Shown here piece by piece: positions 62,307 through 64,000 of a stretch of DNA of 64,000 bases. Where the stretch lies: NCBI GenBank assembly GCA_963794615.1, contig CAWCEP010000005.1, positions 1,178,001-1,242,000 on the forward strand, written 5' to 3'. Below the pieces are notes generated by a model, which worked only from the letters and a program-made list of their open reading frames with translations, had not been told where the DNA came from and did not search any database. The stretch's first letter is position 1. Each line of letters begins with the position of its first letter. A program made the translations under genes and the position numbers. Origin of the DNA: Chersky-840 sp963794615 (GTDB taxonomy: Bacteria > Actinomycetota > Acidimicrobiia > Acidimicrobiales > UBA8190).

Positions 62307-62339
62307 GGTGGTCTCTTTTCTGTGTCGAATCTCGGCCGG

Positions 62340-62345
62340 ACCCTA
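62340..62345 (-). promoter_or_regulatory. Probable -10 element of the padR gene
   Basis: TAGGGT is 33 bases before ATG 62306. The leader contains an AAAGAGA purine stretch as possible ribosome site. Confidence 0.4.
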
Positions 62346-62376
62346 TGTCCAGACTGTTCTCGTAAGACCATGATAT

Positions 62377-62388
62377 ATCGTTATCGAT
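62377..62388. promoter_or_regulatory. Palindrome ATCG-TTAT-CGAT, candidate PadR operator
   Basis: The arms ATCG and CGAT are perfectly complementary and sit in an AT-rich patch (gatatatcgttatcgatcg) that stands out in this GC-rich window. The site lies about 70-80 bases upstream of the padR start and about 60 bases from the end of the glycosidase gene. Confidence 0.45.
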
Positions 62389-62447
62389 CGCAAGGCAAGG
62401 CCCAGGGCGGAGGGAACCGCAGCAGGTTCGGGGCACGCCGGCCCGGG

Positions 62448-63977
62448 TCAGCCGAAGTCGACCTTGAACTCGGCCAGCGAGTTGGGGAAGGTCCCGTCGA
62501 GGATGTTGTTCCGGTACGTCGACGAGGAGTCGAAGGACCAGATGTCGGCGAAGGCCACGGTGTGGGAGACGAACCAGGCCCCCATGTGGTCCATGAACGA
62601 CGGGTCGTCACCGAGCCCGTGGCCGTCGGAACGGTATTCGTCGGACCACTCCGGTATGGCGATGGGCTTCCCGTGGGACGCCGCGAACGACGCCAGCCAA
62701 TTGAACCCCCACTGCTGCGACAGCTGGTTGGCCCAGGCGGCCGCCGGCGTGAACGGGGTGCCCCAGAAGTTGTCGTAGTCGTCGGTGCCGACGAAGTCGA
62801 CGTAGGCGTTGCCGGGATAGGCCTGGTCGGGCGTGTAGCTCGTCGGGCTCGAGCCGTTGGGGTTCCACACGAAGGTGAAGTGCTCACCGCGCGCGGCCCG
62901 TATGGTGGTCACGATCTGCTTCCAGAAGGCGACGAAGTTCGCGGCGTCGGCGCTCGTCTGCACCGACCAGGGGAACCAGTTGCCGTTGAACTCCCAGCCG
63001 AGCCGCAAGACGGCATCGGACTCGCCCCCGCTCACGAGGTTCTTGGCCAGGGTGGCGAAATACTGGTCATAGGCCCCGGTCGCCCCTTGGGCCAGCGTCC
63101 CCACCCCGGGAAGGATCGGCACCCCCAACACGAGCCGGAACCCCGAGCCGCTCCACGCCGACGCGCCGGGTGCCTCGTCCATCCCCGCCCAGCCCTGGCT
63201 CCGCTCGAGATAGTCCGTGGCGTAGGTGAGGTGGGCGCCGGTGGCCAGTTCGAAGTCGATCAACCCGTCGGGGTTGCCGTACCCGGCGTAATCGCCGAGG
63301 GGAACCGAGTACCGCCCGTTCGACGCCATCCCGGAGCCGAGGGTGATGGCGCCCGCCACCGTCAAACTGCGGACGCCCCGGGTGCTGGTACACATCGATG
63401 TCAGCGCTCTCGGGGTCATCGTGGTGTACACGCTCGACGTCGATCCCGTCGCCGCCGCGAAAGACCCGCTCGTGGTGGCGCGCCCCCCGTTCCCCGGCAG
63501 CGCGAACCCTTCGAAGCCGCGACTGTCGGTGACGACCTGCGAGCGGTTGTTGGCCTCTGTCGTCTTGGTGAACGAGGCCGGATGACCCTCGGCATTCCCC
63601 TTCCACGTCGCCGTCAAGGTGGCCGGAGCGCCGGTACCGGTCACGGTTGCACAGTTCAACGGGCTGGTGGTGAAGGCGGCCCGCACCCGCCCCGAGGTGA
63701 TGGTCACGGCGCCGTTCGAGGTGTGACAACCCAAGAGCGTCCCCACGAGGCGCGACGAATGCGCCTCGGTGTCCGACGCCGAGAGACGCGGGGTGAACGA
63801 CATCGTTCCCGACAGCTGACAGATCACCGAGCCCGGCGCGGCCCCGTGGAACCGGTGCGGGCGCGCCGCGGCGGGACCGGCCGCGACACCGAAGTGGGCC
63901 ACCATGACGATCGCAGCCGTGCACACGGCGATCGGCACCGTCGGCCTGTGGCGCGTGAAGACCTGTCGGGCTCGCAC
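62448..63977 (-). CDS. Secreted GH26-like glycoside hydrolase (beta-mannanase type) with an unknown N-terminal domain
   Basis: A 509-residue exported protein. It has a signal peptide (about 1-38, core VPIAVCTAAIVMVAHFGVAA). An N-terminal domain of about 180 residues contains at least four spaced cysteines (in ICQLSG, LLGCHTSNG, LNCATVTG, SMCTSTRG) and is Ser/Thr/Gly-rich. From about residue 220 a GH26-like TIM barrel follows, with the acid/base E329 in LRLGWEFNGNWFPW, FTFVWNPNG, and the nucleophile E443 in IPEWSDEY. Substrate (mannan, glucan or another) cannot be fixed. GTG 63977 has GGAGAGG a few bases upstream. It belongs with the secreted proteins of this window as a possible polysaccharide scavenger. 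Confidence 0.85.
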   Translation of the reverse strand: MRARQVFTRHRPTVPIAVCTAAIVMVAHFGVAAGPAAARPHRFHGAAPGSVICQLSGTMSFTPRLSASDTEAHSSRLVGTLLGCHTSNGAVTITSGRVRAAFTTSPLNCATVTGTGAPATLTATWKGNAEGHPASFTKTTEANNRSQVVTDSRGFEGFALPGNGGRATTSGSFAAATGSTSSVYTTMTPRALTSMCTSTRGVRSLTVAGAITLGSGMASNGRYSVPLGDYAGYGNPDGLIDFELATGAHLTYATDYLERSQGWAGMDEAPGASAWSGSGFRLVLGVPILPGVGTLAQGATGAYDQYFATLAKNLVSGGESDAVLRLGWEFNGNWFPWSVQTSADAANFVAFWKQIVTTIRAARGEHFTFVWNPNGSSPTSYTPDQAYPGNAYVDFVGTDDYDNFWGTPFTPAAAWANQLSQQWGFNWLASFAASHGKPIAIPEWSDEYRSDGHGLGDDPSFMDHMGAWFVSHTVAFADIWSFDSSSTYRNNILDGTFPNSLAEFKVDFG

Positions 63978-64000
63978 TGTCCCTCTCCGTCCGGGACCTC

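Overview
The window is 64 kb of high-GC, gene-dense DNA from an actinobacterium, most likely of the class Acidimicrobiia. Three things point there. The thiol and envelope genes are actinobacterial: mshC and mshD for mycothiol, pgsA-patA-pimA for phosphatidylinositol mannosides, ppm1, and an InhA-type enoyl reductase. GTG and TTG starts are common. The gene order thrS-HIT-pgsA-patA-pimA ... pdxS-pdxT-yebC-ruvCAB-yajC-secDF-relA-hisS-aspS-rarA-alaS-ruvX-mltG-aroE (57.9 kb down to 24.6 kb, minus strand) follows the order of the Mycobacterium tuberculosis Rv2614c-Rv2552c block. No rRNA, tRNA, CRISPR array, phage, IS element or plasmid function was found.

Layout. 0-3 kb: the histidine genes hisD-hisC-hisB, with hisB cut by the window edge. 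3-5 kb: a small unknown gene, nth and mshD. 5.2-8.8 kb: a 1178-residue surface protein of five repeated modules ending in a sortase-type signal. 8.8-18.2 kb: a VIT1/CCC1 protein, a small membrane protein, a MaoC hydratase, an acyl-CoA dehydrogenase, a response regulator-histidine kinase-hydrolase operon, polyprenol mannosyltransferase, an AI-2E-type permease and a YbhN-type membrane protein. 18.2-24.6 kb: polyphosphate kinase, two SEDS-family cell-wall polymerases, a DUF151 protein and an MscS channel. 24.6-52.9 kb: the long conserved minus-strand block, interrupted by an S53 protease with six perfectly periodic 126-bp repeats and by an M48 protease. 53.2-55.3 kb: an EF-G-like gene on the opposite strand, placed inside that block. 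55.3-59.7 kb: HIT hydrolase, thrS, mshC and an F420-dependent NADPH reductase. 59.8-64 kb: inhA, a class III nucleotidyl cyclase, a PadR regulator and a secreted GH26-like glycosidase.

How the genes fit together. Redox: mshC and mshD (mycothiol) and the F420:NADPH reductase. Envelope: RodA/FtsW-like proteins, MltG, Ppm1, PgsA, PimA and PatA build peptidoglycan and mannosylated inositol lipids, and SecDF-YajC supports export of the secreted proteins. Genome upkeep: RuvABC, RuvX, RarA and Nth. Translation and stringent control: AlaS, AspS, HisS, ThrS, the EF-G-like GTPase and RelA.

Two window-wide patterns matter. First, many operon-leading genes have a TANNNT or CANNNT hexamer ending only 6-9 bases before the start codon, usually without a Shine-Dalgarno sequence. 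This indicates leaderless mRNAs, and it was used here to choose several starts. Second, seven single-base frame disruptions lie in six otherwise well-conserved genes: ftsW (two compensating), the S53 protease, ruvC, the M48 protease, patA and npdG. Their number and the intact flanking frames suggest sequencing or assembly indels rather than real pseudogenes. I found no clearly new multi-gene system. The best candidates for new biology are the repeat-bearing secreted proteins, the oppositely charged YajC and SecF tails, and the leaderless promoter architecture.
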